From Bettongia penicillata ogilbyi (taxonomy: Eukaryota > Chordata > Mammalia > Diprotodontia > Potoroidae), in NCBI GenBank assembly GCA_023548195.1, contig JAJHZJ010000699.1:4311175-4375174 (forward strand): DNA of 64,000 bases, given 5' to 3'. A program made the position numbers and the translations under genes. Position 1 is the first letter of the stretch, and every line of letters starts with the position of its first letter. The notes beneath the pieces were generated by a model. That model saw nothing but the letters and a program-made list of their open reading frames with translations, did no database searches and had not been told where the DNA came from. Below, piece after piece: positions 32,041 through 43,009 of the stretch.

Positions 32041-33053
32041 ACACAAGAATGAGAAGAAGCATGAAAAAGTAAACAGCAAAGAGAAGTCTTAAGGGACTTA
32101 CCAGAAGTGAACTGTTTACATTCCTACATGGAAAGACAATATTTGTAACTCTTAAAACTTTTCAGTATCTGGGTAGTTGGTGGGACCACACACACATGTA
32201 CATGCATGCACGCACACACATACACACATGCACACACATACAGAGACAGAGAGCACAGAGTGAATTGAATAGGATGGGACCATAGCTGAAAAGAAATTAA
32301 GGTAAATGGTGAGAGAGAAATGTAGTGGGAGGAAAGAGGGTGAAATGGAATGGGGTAATTATATGTCATTTAAGAGGCAAGCAGGAGACTTTTTAGTGGA
32401 GGGAAAAAGAGGAGAGCGGAGGAAAAAAAAAAAACAATTAGTTTACCCTCATCACATTTGACTAAAGGAAGGAATAAAATGCACACTCATTTTGGTATGA
32501 AAACCTATCTTACAGTATAGGAAAGTGGGGGAGAAGGAGATAAGCAAGGGGGGGGGGGGTGATGGAAGGGAGGGCAAAGGGAGGAGGGAGCAATTTGAAG
32601 TCCACACTTGGGGAGGGACAGGATCAAAAGACAGAAGAGAAACAATGAGGGGCAGGGTACGATGGAGGGTAATTTAGTTAGTCTTACAGAACATGACTAT
32701 CAGGGAAGTCATTTGCAAAATTACACAGATATGGCCTATATTGAATTGCCTGCCTTCCCAAAGGGAATGGGTGGGGAGGGAGGGATGGGGAGAATTTGGA
32801 ACTCAAAGTTTTTGGAACAACTGTTTAGTATTGTTGTTGCTACTAGGAAATAAGACATACAGTTAATGAGGAATAGAAAGTCACCTGGTCCTACAGGAGA
32901 AAAGAGAAGATGGAGACAAGAGAAGGGAGGGATGACAGAAGAGAGGGCAGATTGGAGATAGGGAAAATTAGATGCTTGGGGTATTGGGGTGGGGGGGAAG
33001 GGATAAAAGGGGAGGAAAATTTGGAATCCAAAATTTTGTGAAAATGAATGTAA

Positions 33054-33086
<33 letters not shown>

Positions 33087-33103
33087 AAGAATATTTCAGA
33101 GAG

Positions 33104-33609
33104 ACAAGAGATAGATTCATGCTTCAGAGTGGACTGAGGTGGAGGGAGGGGGGAAAGTAGGGACACATCCAATATGGAAGTCTCAGAAGCAAGAGATATA
33201 TTCATAGATATAATCATATAATATATATCATATATAATCAAAGATATAATCATATCCTTCAGCAAAAAAACAAGTTCCCCTAAAGTAAGAGAGCCTATTT
33301 ACAGAGAGCTATAATTTATGAATTCTCTAGCCATGAAATAAATTCTTGAGGCAAATGCCAATGGAACACAGAAAGGACCAGCTTCTTCTAAGGTGCTCAT
33401 ATTCCACAGACTATTTCAGCCACAAATGAAGCTCTCATCAATCCATTTGACATGAGTGCTGGATCTTTCATGTTTCCCCTACATTACCCTCTACTTCACA
33501 GGAACATTATTATGGGTGGACCTCCACTCCCCCCACCTCGTTTTGCACAAGCAATGCAATTAACACAAACACAATGCAATTTGCACAAACTAATGCAGTT
33601 ACAATTAGA
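33104..33609. other. Unassigned spacer with a 20-bp imperfect repeat
   Basis: No gene seen. About 33543-33603 repeats TTGCACAAGCAATGCAATTA-like units three times. An ATCATAT-rich AT tract spans 33205-33250. Confidence 0.4.
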
Positions 33610-33758
33610 AGAGAAGCAGGTAAATGGGAAGGTATATTTGCAGCAGTGTTCTCTGACAGAGGTCTCATTTCTGAGATAGATGGGGACCTGATTCAAATTT
33701 ATAAGAAAAACAGCCTTCCTCACGGTAAGTAGCTGGAGGATATGAACAGGCAGTTTTT

Positions 33759-34230
33759 TATTTTTATTTTGCCACTTTCAGTTATTTTATTTTCAATGTT
33801 CTACAATCACTTCCATATATCTTAGCTTTTTCCCACCCTTCCTCTCCTTCCCTCCTCCTTCCCCACTCCCTCCCTGAGACAGCATACAGTTTTATATAGG
33901 TTCTACACATAAATACATTTTTACCTTAGTCATGTTGCATAGAAGAATTAAAATGAATGGGAGAAATCATAAAACAAACCAAAACATAATACAAAAGAAA
34001 ATGATCTGCTTCATCGAATTTCATAGTTCTTTCTCTGGATGTGGAAGACATTTTGTCTTAAGAGACCACTGGGAATTATTTAAGTCCTTGCATTGCAATG
34101 AAGTGCTAAGTCTACCAGAAAAATTCCTCGCACACTGTGGTTGTGGCTGTGTACACAGTTCTCCTGGTTCTGCTCCTTTCACTCAGTATCAGTTCATATA
34201 AGTCTTTCCAGGCCTCTCTGAAGTCTTCCA
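33759..34230 (-). mobile_element. L1 3' end inserted in minus orientation inside an older L1
   Basis: Flanked by direct copies of AACAGGCAGTTTTT (33745-33758 and 34231-34244), a single site in the host L1. The minus-strand copy ends in an A-rich tail and has GGAAGACTTCAGAGAGGCCT near its 5' end and AAGAACTATGAAATTCGATG inside. The insertion site reads TTTT/AAAA on the insert strand, an L1-type site. Confidence 0.88.
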
Positions 34231-34328
34231 AACAGGCAGTTTTTAAAAGAAGAGGTTCAAGCTATCAATCACTTTATGAAAAGATTCTGAGTCACTAATA
34301 ATTGGAGAAATGCAAGTTGAAGCAGCAG

Positions 34329-34583
34329 GGTCATCTAGGTGACATAGGGGATAGAGGGCTGGGCCTGGAGTCAGAAAGACTCATTTCCCTGAGTTCAAAT
34401 CTGGCCTCAGATACTTAAGAGCTGTGTAGCCTTTGTGAAATCACTTAACCCAGTTTGTCTCAGCTACCATATAAGTAAAATGAATTGGAGAAGGAAATGG
34501 CAAACCACTTCAGTATCTTCATTAAGAAAACTCCAAATAGGGTCACCAAGAGTTGGATATAACTGAACAACAAGCAAGGTTAT
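34329..34583 (+). mobile_element. Marsupial tRNA-type SINE inside the L1
   Basis: GGTGACATAGGGGATAGAGG, CTGGAGTCAGAAAGACTCAT, GAATTGGAGAAGGAAATGGC, GTTGGATATAACTGAACAAC. Direct repeats of AGCAGCAG lie at 34321-34328 and 34584-34591. Confidence 0.85.
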
Positions 34584-35184
34584 AGCAGCAGTTCAACCTC
34601 ACAGCCATCAGATTGGCAGTGCTGGCAAAAAAGGAGAATAAATGCTGGAAGAGAAGTGGGAAAAGAGATATATTGTTGCACTGTTGGTGGAGTTATGACC
34701 TGGTTCAGCCTTTCTGGAAAGTAATTTAGGACTATTCCCCAAAAGTTATTAAACTGTGTAAACCCTTTGACTCAGCAATCCTACTATATCCCAAGGAGAT
34801 TGAGGAAGGAGAAAAGGGACCCAAATATTCAAGGATATTTATAGCAACTCTCTTTGTAGTAGCAAAGAATTGAAAACAGAGGGCCTGTTCATCAGTTGGG
34901 GAATGACTGAAAAAGTTATAATGTATAAATATGATGGAATACTATTGGTGCAGGAAGAAGGACTGTTTCAGAGAAGCCTGAAAGGACTTGTATGAACTGA
35001 TGCTGAGTAAAGAAAGTAGAACCAGGGGAACAATTTATACAGTAACAACAATATTATAAAGGCAACTTTGGAATACAGGAACTCTGATTAACACAATGAC
35101 CCGCTACAATTCCAGAGGATGTGTATGTGTGTTCATCCTTTGTTACCATCAGAGAAATGTTGACATGACTTGCACTTGACTTTG

Positions 35185-35285
35185 TTTTGAGTGAGGGAGG
35201 GCTGTGCACGTCACCAGCCTCACTTCTCCTTCAGAGCCATCTGAATCCAGTGACTAGATATTCATCAGGATGACTGGAGACGATC
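35185..35285 (-). mobile_element. RTE-partner SINE copy 4 (fragment)
   Basis: Minus-strand CCAGTCATCCTGATGAATAT, CAGATGGCTCTGAAGGAGAA and CAGCCCTCCCTCACTC blocks. Confidence 0.75.
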
Positions 35286-35432
35286 CAGGATGAGGCAGTT
35301 GGGGTTAAGTGACTTGCCCAAAGTCACAGAGCTGAGTGTCAAGTGTCTGAGGTGAGATTTAAAGTCAGGTCCTCCTGATTCCTGCACTGGTGCTCTATCC
35401 ACAGCATCATCTAGCTGCACCTCTAGAGGACA
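35286..35432 (-). mobile_element. Marsupial tRNA-type SINE, antisense
   Basis: GGTTAAGTGACTTGCCCAAA, GTCCTCCTGATTCCTGCACT, GTGCTCTATCCACAGCATCA: reverse complement of the SINE head and body. Confidence 0.8.
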
Positions 35433-36310
35433 TAGGGGGTGGAAGGTGGCGTATAGAAAGAAGTACTGGGCAAAAGAGAAGTCCAGAGAATTAGAAGCAC
35501 AGGCAGGAAGGGAAAACATGGAATAAGTATTTATTTGCTACACACAAAAGAAATATTAAATACAAAACACAAGGGTACACTTGGCAGAAATAAACTTCTA
35601 TATATAGTGTACTGAAAATAATCAAATTTTTCTTTTATGATGCACATATTTACAGTACCTCAATGTTGATATTATGGATAGTAAGCACAATGTTGCTGGA
35701 TGGCATGGAGAATACCGTACTTTGGGTTACCCTCAAGCCCTCTCACCACCCAGATTCCACTAGTTCCTGGAGGATATAGAGAGTACTAGGCCTCTGGGAG
35801 CCCTCCTCCTTTTCCCAATGATTGTGAGCCCAGATCATTTCCCCCACCCTGCCCAACTCCACCAGCCTCTCAGATGAAAGGCAAACATAACTACTCAGAA
35901 TAATTTGATGACCAAGGAATTAATAATTATGCTAAGATGAAGAGCCACTAGTTACCCTGCAACAGAATCCTAAGGGTTACTGTGTCTCCTTCTGTCGTGC
36001 CATTGAATCCTAAGGACCAAGGCAATATGATAGTGAAACTAGGGGAGGAGCACTTAATATACTGTAAGAGAAAATTTTTGTGGGTATAGGCCCAGAAACC
36101 AGAGGGTTCCCAAAGAGGGAAAGCAGTTCTTCTCACTTGAAAGGTACCAAACATCTCATACATATATCTCTAGCTCAGTTCTTTTCCTTTATGTAAGTGA
36201 CATCTGCAATCATTATGGAGACTCCGTGTGCCAGTAGACTTTTTGTCAGGGTACACAAGCCATGATATTATGTGTCTTTCATTAGAAAAGTAGCCTTGAC
36301 TTATACTAAC
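35433..36310. other. No recognised feature
   Basis: Intergenic DNA with short frames only. No firm repeat match. Confidence 0.3.
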
Positions 36311-36552
36311 ACCAGGCAGCTAGTGGGCACAATGGATAGAAGGACTGGATTCAGGGTCATCTTCCTGAGTTCAAATCAGGACTCAGAAGCTTACTAGCTA
36401 TGTGACCCTGGCCAAGTCATTTAAGTCTATGTATCTCAGTTTCTCATCTGTAAAACAAGCTGGAGAAGAAAATGGCAAGCCACTCCTATAGCTTTGCTAA
36501 GAAAACCCCAAATGGGGTGACAAAGAGTTGAATACAACTGAACAACAATCCT
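36311..36552 (+). mobile_element. Marsupial tRNA-type SINE
   Basis: CAGGCAGCTAGTGGGCACAA, CTATGTGACCCTGGCCAAGT, AAACAAGCTGGAGAAGAAAA, GAGTTGAATACAACTGAACA. Confidence 0.85.
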
Positions 36553-36629
36553 GCTGCTGGCTTATCAGAATAAAATGCATAAGAGTTCTATAGGTTATTA
36601 ATGTTTATTTACTTATTTTGTATATTTCA

Positions 36630-36965
36630 GAAATACTCAATCCAATATGCTTTTAATTGTTTACGATATGCCGAGCACTATGGGAAGTACTAGGGATACA
36701 AAGACAAGATTGTCTCCGTCCTTGAAGAGCTTACTGAGGCAGCATAACAAGAAAACAAGTAAATAATGATATGCCAAGTTACCTAAAGTGATTTTAAGAG
36801 AAGGAAGGAATGAGGAAGTAAATGAGGATGAGGAAGGTCTCCTGTAGGACATGGAAACCAAGAAATGGGGCATTCTAAGAGGCAAAGCTGAAGATTTGGT
36901 AGATACTGGGTAAAGGCCCAGAGGAGGGAGACAGAATTTTGTTTAATGGGAACATTTAGCCAGTT
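36630..36965 (-). mobile_element. L2 3' region, antisense
   Basis: GATATGCCGAGCACTATGGG, CAAAGACAAGATTGTCTCCG, CCTTGAAGAGCTTACTGAGG is reverse-complement L2 3' UTR. Confidence 0.6.
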
Positions 36966-36989
36966 TGGTGCGACTAGAATGGAGAGTAT

Positions 36990-37440
36990 CTATAAATGTA
37001 CTGTGACAGGCAGCAAAAGTTAAGTTTCCACAATAAGTTACTGTTAGGTGATGAAGTCATTGAGAATAAGTTAGATGATAAGAAGGCCAGCAGACAGCAG
37101 GTGGACCCAACCAATCAAAAGACAGACAGTGGCCTTCAGAAAATTACGAAGTTTTTGATAAAGGAACCAAATCTACAGCTAGCTGGAACTAGCCAAGAAA
37201 AATGACCTAGAGTTATCCAGAGAAGGCTTTTCTTCATGTGCTTGCTTAATAAACCTTATGCACACCCTGCATAAAACTATCCCTCCATTTTTTGATCATG
37301 GGTCCTATGTTAGAGCATGTTTGGGAGGGGGAATCATACTAAGGGGGGGGTTTACATAATGGGCATGTAGAGAAGATGGTGACCTAATGGAGGATGGAAC
37401 AATCCATCTCCTGGTGGGAGAATCTGTCTTGAACTAACAG
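36990..37440 (+). mobile_element. LTR-like ERV fragment
   Basis: CAACCAATCAAAAGACAGAC (CCAAT type), GCTTAATAAACCTTATGCAC (poly(A) type) and CATAAAACTATCCCTCCATT give a U3-R order on the plus strand. Ends uncertain. Confidence 0.45.
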
Positions 37441-37653
37441 TATATAGCTCATCTTGCTTCTATACTTAGTGATCCCTCCTCCTGAAAATAGTGGGGACTC
37501 ACTTTGGCCAAAGTGTTCAATTCCTCTGAACTCTGCTGCAATAAATTTTCCTTGATATCCTAATAGTGTCAAGCGTGTTTCTAACAGTATATAGACCTTG
37601 GATACATTTCTGTTGGGGTTTAAACTCTGTCTACCCAGGGATGCCAAAAACTG
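37441..37653 (-). mobile_element. ERV-derived internal/leader-like fragment
   Basis: An open frame of 93 codons on the minus strand (37665-37384) has no recognised retroviral motif. About 45 bp near 37505-37550 (minus: GCAGCAGAGTTCAGAGGAAT and flanks) recurs at 30030-30075 inside the 5' end of the HAL1-like element. Confidence 0.45.
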
Positions 37654-38180
37654 TTGAGGTTTCATAATGTGTTGTGGTAGAACTGTCTCAAATAATTCAG
37701 TCAGACCACCTCTAATCTAGGTGTAGGCATTTATTGATTGACACCTCTCATGATGTAGCCTAAGTTCCAAAAGGAGCAAATAACATCAGAGAAAGCAAGA
37801 TGGATTTTTATAGGGTAAAGATGAAATTACATAACAGAAATTATGAATATTAAAAAGGCAGGAGAGGCTTATTAAGGGATTAGGTAATAGGGGAGAGGTC
37901 CCTCCTCTTGGTTTGGTGGTTAAACATTCTTGTCATGCTGTCCTCCAGTTAGTTAGGTATTGTGGTCCTGTCTGGTCAAGATGGATAGTTAGGTATTGTG
38001 GTCCTGTCTTGGGCTAAATGGGTGATGTGATTGTGGTGGAGTACAAGAACACACCTGTTCAAATATATGAATTGGATCTGAAGTCAATGGTTCACTAGGG
38101 GCAATCGACATGCTGTTCAGTGAAGCCTACAAGGAAATTAGACTACTGTGGCTGGGGGCAGCTTTATTAGAATCCCATCA
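37654..38180 (-). mobile_element. Probable LTR, minus orientation
   Basis: Minus strand: CCCTATAAAAATCCATCTTG (TATA type), then TCAATCAATAAATGCCTACA (poly(A) type), then CCACAACA and CCTCAACA as possible 3' ends. It contains a roughly 30-bp direct duplication (ACCTAACTATCC/ACCTAACTAACT with GACAGGACCACAAT). No genes. Confidence 0.55.
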
Positions 38181-38726
38181 TTTCCTTAGTGACCTTATTA
38201 AACTAAAAGAGGAACCTCATGGGAATTATATTGGAACAAGTATTAGCATTGGGTATTTTAACTGCTGCATTGTGTTTCCACCTTGAAATGTCTTGTTATA
38301 CAAGGACAATGTGCACAATCTTGTGGCTAGTGCTGAGGCAAAAATGTTTAAGCAATATTCCATTTTGTGGCTTGAAAATTTCTGATCCCCTAATTTCTGG
38401 GAAGAAAAAGACTGGGATACTTATTATCCAAGTACCCTTCTGATCCTTTCTTCCACTTCATTATCCTCCTCCTGAGGTTCAAAGAAGTAGATAAATTTGG
38501 AGACAATAGAGAGAGTATGTGATGCCAGTTGAAAGGGAGAATCATTATGTGTTTACCCATAAATAAGTCTCATCTGATGACTCATGTTAATGTTACAATT
38601 AAGCAAATTAAAAAAATAAAATATTACAATCAAGAAAAAAACCACCCTTTTGGAAATTGCCAATGGCTCCCTAGACTTGACAAAACTCTGCCTCATATGG
38701 GCTACTCCCTTGAAGTTCTGACCATG
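38181..38726. other. No recognised feature
   Basis: May include more ERV-derived text next to the LTR, but nothing firm. No gene seen. Confidence 0.3.
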
Positions 38727-38960
38727 GGCAGTTGCTATTCAGTTGTTTATTTGTGTAGGACTCTTTGTGACTACACCGTCCATAGGGTTTTCTTGTCAGA
38801 TATACTGGAGTGGTCTGCCATTTTCTTCTCCAATGGCTAAGACAAACAGAAGTTAAATGACTTGCCCAGGAACACATAGCTAGTAAGTGTTTGAGGTCAT
38901 ATCTGAACTCATGTCTTTCTGACTCCAGTACCAGTGCTCTATCTACCCAGCTGCCTCTTG
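38727..38960 (-). mobile_element. Marsupial tRNA-type SINE, antisense
   Basis: CAGTTGCTATTCAGTTGTTT, CTTTGTGACTACACCGTCCA, CTCTATCTACCCAGCTGCCT. Confidence 0.85.
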
Positions 38961-39119
38961 GCCATGTGGGGTTAAAAGAGAGACCCAAAAAGCTGTATAC
39001 TATTTAGCAGCTGCCATGAACTACTTGCTACCATTAATATTGTTTAATTTTATTTTTTGCTCTAATAAATGTGTAGTCTGACTCAATTCATAGCCCTGAT
39101 TTAGAAATGACTTCTACAT

Positions 39120-39395
39120 CAGTAATCCCAAATCACTCTAGCTCTCATTGGCTTAGTCAGACTGAGAACTGTTAAAGACCTTAGCGTGAAAAGGCCAACA
39201 TCCCCCACTGTATCCTGGGTCATCTCCAGTGGTCCTGATCCATATTTGGCCACTGGACTCAGATGGCTCTGGCAGAGAAAGTGAGGCTGGTGACTGCACA
39301 GTCCTCCCTCGCTTAAATCCATTTGTATATCACGGCTTTCCTTCCCTGATGTCATGGTCCTCTTCCAGGATGAAAGACAAACAACAACCTCTGTG
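39120..39395 (+). mobile_element. RTE-partner SINE copy 5
   Basis: CCTGGGTCATCTCCAGTGGT, GGACTCAGATGGCTCTGGCA, CCCTGATGTCATGGTCCTCT, then GACAAACAACAAC. Confidence 0.85.
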
Positions 39396-39464
39396 AGTAG
39401 AGAAGGAGCTGTCCACTAGGGATAAAACTTCCAGTTAGGCAACATGGCTTCCTGCTTTTCTTCC

Positions 39465-39648
39465 TTCCTCTCTCTCTCTCTCTTTCCCTTCCTTCCTCCC
39501 TCCCTTCCTCCCTCCCTTCCTCCCTTCCTTCCTTCCTCCCTCCCTCCCTCCCTCCCTCCCTTCCTTCCTTCCTTCCTTCCTTCCTTCCTTCCTTCCTTCC
39601 TTCCTTCCTTCCTTCCTTCCTTCCTTCCTTCCTTCCTTCCTTCCTTCC
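39465..39648. repeat. Long CCTT/TTCC microsatellite
   Basis: About 180 bp of C/T only. It begins with CT and CCCT variants and becomes nearly pure TTCC from about 39560 to 39648. Frames through it (FLPS or GRKE repeats) are artefacts. Confidence 0.97.
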
Positions 39649-39739
39649 CCTGCTAGTGCTCTGCCCAAAGGGAATGTAAATTTGAATCTCTAAATATTTT
39701 TTTTGTTTTGTTTTGTTTTTTCTCTTAAAGACCAGTCTT

Positions 39740-40170
39740 AATCCCAAATCACGTCACTGTTTGGGTCCAGATTGGCTCAGAATGAATGTAAATAACAATT
39801 GTTTCTGTTTTGGCCAGAAACCCTAAGGGTCTTCCCTTCCCAGATCTATTTTTTTCTTAGGGAAGTCATTCTTTGCCTCATTTTTTTCATTAAGCCTTAA
39901 TCACTGAATGGGTGCTGCCTTGGTCAAACTGAGACCAGTTAAGGACCTTAGCTTGAAACAGCCAAGGTCCCTACTTCATACTGGGCCATCTCCAGTTGTC
40001 CTGATACATATCTGGCCACTGGACCTAGATGGTTCTGGAGGTGAAAGTGAGGCTGGTGACTTTGCACAGCCTTCCTCCCTCACTTAAATTCAGTTCACTT
40101 GCACGTTATGGGATTACTTCTCTGATGTCATGGTCCTCTTCAAAAATGAAGGACAAATAGCGACAATAGC
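39740..40170 (+). mobile_element. RTE-partner SINE copy 6 (longest)
   Basis: TTTGGGTCCAGATTGGCTCA, CTGTTTTGGCCAGAAACCCT, GAATGGGTGCTGCCTTGGTC, GGGCCATCTCCAGTTGTCCT, CTCTGATGTCATGGTCCTCT. Confidence 0.85.
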
Positions 40171-40179
40171 ATCTGTTAT

Positions 40180-40840
40180 TTCCATTTTTGTGATATGCGG
40201 TGTTTGCCATTGTTTCACAGATGACACAGAGGAGGCACTGCAGTTCTGGGATTCCAACTTCTAACAGGTTTATAGACAGGCAGTCACCTTGGAGGGGTTA
40301 ATTATCAGCCTTATTCCAGTCTAGTCTCAAAGAGTTGCTGATAATGGGAAAACCAGCTCCTACAGCATTTCCCCACTCACCCTTCTTGCAGGGGCAGGTG
40401 AGAAGGGAAGGCAACTACCGCTACATCAATCGAAACAGGCACAGCTTGTGCACTCCCCTAAGTCCCCTCAACGCTTGATGTGGGCTGGTCAAGGCACACA
40501 CAGATTCCCCACTCACTGACCAGTGCCCACTAGCTTTATAGGGAAATAGACAAAGAAGGTATATTACCAACAACGGCCTCACAGATTAACTTCAGTAATA
40601 TTGTCATTTGTTGCAAGTGTCTTAAATATCAATTATATCACCCTATATCTCACAATGCCACCTCAGTAGGACTACTTATGACTATGATTCTAGGAATTGC
40701 TATCTAGAATCCTTGGGGCTATTCTGAGAGTTATCTAACATCTGGAAACTGGACATTGCTATGGCCATGGATCCTGAGAAACTAAGAAGGATAATAAAAT
40801 CCTCCTTACTTAAAGCCATGTATTTGTGCAATCACTACCA
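40180..40840 (-). mobile_element. Possible LTR fragment
   Basis: Text such as CATTTCCCCACTCACCCTTC and GATTCCCCACTCACTGACCA, with no gene, looks LTR-like. Low certainty. Confidence 0.25.
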
Positions 40841-40879
40841 AAAGAACAAATCATGAAATATACTTAGTATTCTTCTAGT

Positions 40880-41075
40880 CTAGGACTTTTATTTTACAAA
40901 TGAGGAAACTGTGGCCCAGAGAGGTTAATGACATGCCCAAGGTCACACAGGCAATGGTAGACTGATAAGGGTATTGTGTCATCTAAAAAGTAAGTGATGA
41001 CATCTATGTCATCCTAAAGTAAGTGTTATAGGTGGGGTTTAAATGCAGATTCTCTAACTCCAGAGTCATTGCTTT
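40880..41075 (-). mobile_element. MIR SINE, antisense
   Basis: TTTACAAATGAGGAAACTGT, GGCCCAGAGAGGTTAATGAC, CCCAAGGTCACACAGGCAAT. Confidence 0.8.
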
Positions 41076-41094
41076 TTTTTACTTTACTTCACTC

Positions 41095-41290
41095 TAAAGA
41101 AGTGCGAAAATATGGATACAGAATGTTGCATCCACTATCAGATATAGCCATTTTGTCTGATGGTTTTGCTTGATAATTTTTAATTTTTATAAGAAAAGGG
41201 TCAAGGGGAGAGGGAGATATTTTAGGTAAGGGTCATGATATAAAAAAGAAAAAGATAACCATAAAGCTCAAAAAAAAAAATAACCCAAAG
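41095..41290 (+). mobile_element. L1/HAL1-type 3' end
   Basis: AGAATGTTGCATCCACTATC, GTCTGATGGTTTTGCTTGAT, GGGAGAGGGAGATATTTTAG, with an A-rich end. Confidence 0.6.
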
Positions 41291-41629
41291 CTTTTTACTA
41301 CACAACAACAAGGATTCTCTGATTTTTGTGTAATTTGCAAGCATTCATTCTAATATTGGGCAATTTTTCATGACAGCAAGTCTAAGTTTGCCGCTTTATA
41401 CCTTCTTTTCAATGCTCTTGGCCTTTTGGGGCCAGTCAGGATAGGTTTAATACTTCTTCCATGATAGCCCTTTAACTTAACTTGAACACAGCTATCACAA
41501 TCTTCTTTTCTGTAGGTTCAATACTTCTAATTTCTTCCTATGATAGAGATGCAAGACCCTTTACTATTCTCACTGTTCTTTACTTTAGCAATAATTTTTC
41601 TAAAATGTAGTAACAAGAACCAATGAGTA

Positions 41630-41812
41630 ATGGAAAGATCACTGACTTTGAAGTTGGAAGACCTGGGTTGAAGTTATACCTCTGATATTTATAACCTGTT
41701 TCACCTTAAGCAAGTCACTTAACCACTTTTGTTACTCCATCTATAAATTAAGGAGGTTGGACTACATGGTCTCTAAGTTCTTTCCAGCTCCAAACCTGTA
41801 ATTCTATGAAGA
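41630..41812 (+). mobile_element. MIR-type SINE
   Basis: GGAAGACCTGGGTTGAAGTT, GCAAGTCACTTAACCACTTT, TTGGACTACATGGTCTCTAA, CTTTCCAGCTCCAAACCTGT. Confidence 0.8.
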
Positions 41813-42119
41813 TAGTGTTACAGATGAGGTCTGACCAGAGCAAACTAGATTGACTATAGCTTCCTTATTCCTGGAAGCTGGTTCTGTCTTATTGTAGTCA
41901 TAAGCTTTTTTGGGCTGTCACATCACACTCCTGAATCATCTGAGTTGGTAAGTGGCTAAAAGCCCAAGATCACATTCAGACAAATTGATGTCTAACCTTG
42001 ACTTCTCTATTTCGTACCTGGAGAGTTGGGTTTTTGAACCCAAATATGGCCAGTAGAGATTGGCACAGAAAGAAAGGAAGGAAAGGGGGGAGAAATTTTG
42101 GAGGAGTTATGAATATGAC

Positions 42120-42325
42120 TCTAAAGTAGTAGCATCAGTCTCAAATGGAAAAGGATCCTTGCTGGCTGCATTTTGACTTAGAACACCATTAATTAATATT
42201 ATCTATGTTGTATTTTTATGCATTTTAGTAAACATTTCCCAGTTATATTTTAACCTGGCTCATCCTTCACTGGTGTTTTGCTTGCCCCATGTAGCCTGCT
42301 GTCCTTAATTTGACACCTCTGGTAA
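42120..42325 (-). mobile_element. hAT-type nonautonomous DNA transposon
   Basis: Minus-strand start ACCAGAGGTGTCAAATTAAG is a hAT terminal type. GCATCAGTCTCAAATGGAAA and TAAACATTTCCCAGTTATAT are shared with mammalian members. Confidence 0.6.
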
Positions 42326-43005
42326 ACCATCTTACAGAATCATATAGTATATGTTACTGTACAAGTCTGTGTATCAAGTTATCAGAGATTCCTAGCAGCT
42401 GTTTTGGAAACCAGAGCCAATGGCATAGAATACCTGCAGGTGAAATAAGAGAAAGCAGAGAGTGAGTATCTGAGCAGTGGTTCAGGAACAGCTGTTGAAT
42501 TTTGGTTAGAGGCAGATATACTTGAAGGAGATTGCAGCATGATATGTACACAAATAAGTATATATAATAAATGGATAGTTGAAAGGGTTGAGGGGAAAGG
42601 GACACTATGATCCACTAAGAGACCCCAGATCACAGACACTGAGTTCAGTCCTGTGAAAAGTCCAACCCCAAAGACATGGAAGTCAGGGTTTTCCCCTTAT
42701 ACTTTTAGGCTCAATACCTACCACCCCAGAGCTCTAGGAAAACTTATTTAAAATTTAGGATCTTCTTAAAATGGATTAATAGGGTCCCCTTTATAAAGGT
42801 AGTTAATGTACAAAGTAGATCAGCTACAGGACAGCTATTTATTTCCTCCGCTACAAAAGCATACTTAAAACACAAAAGACGAACAGTGACAAATATTGAG
42901 AACGTGATGCACTAACCCATCATACAGTAAATGCTCGTGTGGAGTTGATCCTTAAAAGATGAAATAAATCCTTCAAGCATGCTTCTGTTCCTGTTGCATA
43001 CCTTC
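42326..43005. other. No recognised feature
   Basis: Intergenic DNA. No gene or clear repeat. Confidence 0.3.
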
Positions 43006-43009
43006 TTTC

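Larger units (their letters stand above)
29962..33086 (+). mobile_element. ORF1-only L1-type element (HAL1-like), full-length, intact ORF1
   Basis: Flanked by 17-bp direct repeats with one mismatch (29945-29961 and 33087-33103, AAGAATATTT[T/C]AGAGAG). Order: an ERV-like stretch (29962-30120), an L1-style 5' start with AAGATGGCGGAGTAG near 30134, a GC-rich 5' UTR with tandem monomers, ORF1 (30952-32040), a purine-rich 3' UTR of about 1 kb containing a CA-type microsatellite and a G run, and an (AAAT)n tail to 33086. There is no ORF2 endonuclease/reverse transcriptase between ORF1 and the tail. A second copy (3772-5754) has the same ORF1-to-3'UTR join, so the lack of ORF2 is a family trait, as in the known half-L1 (HAL1) class. 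Confidence 0.88.
33610..35110 (+). mobile_element. L1 3' region (host of nested insertions)
   Basis: ORF2-end and 3' UTR text in order: GACAGAGGTCTCATTTCTGA, GATATGAACAGGCAGTTTTT, ATCAGATTGGCAGTGCTGG, GGTGGAGTTATGACCTGGTT, CAGTTGGGGAATGACTGAAA, TGAACTGATGCTGAGTAAAG. It is interrupted at 33759-34230 by another L1 and at 34329-34583 by a SINE. Confidence 0.85.

Noticed and set aside
33610..35110. Reading the opposite-facing L1 pieces here as a second twin-priming event
   Set aside because: The plus part continues past the point where the minus part begins in element coordinates, and the minus part has its own target-site repeats, so there are two insertions.
39352..39747. Open frames of 70-131 codons coding GRKE- or FLPS-type repeats
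   Set aside because: They come only from the TTCC microsatellite, which is open in several frames on both strands.
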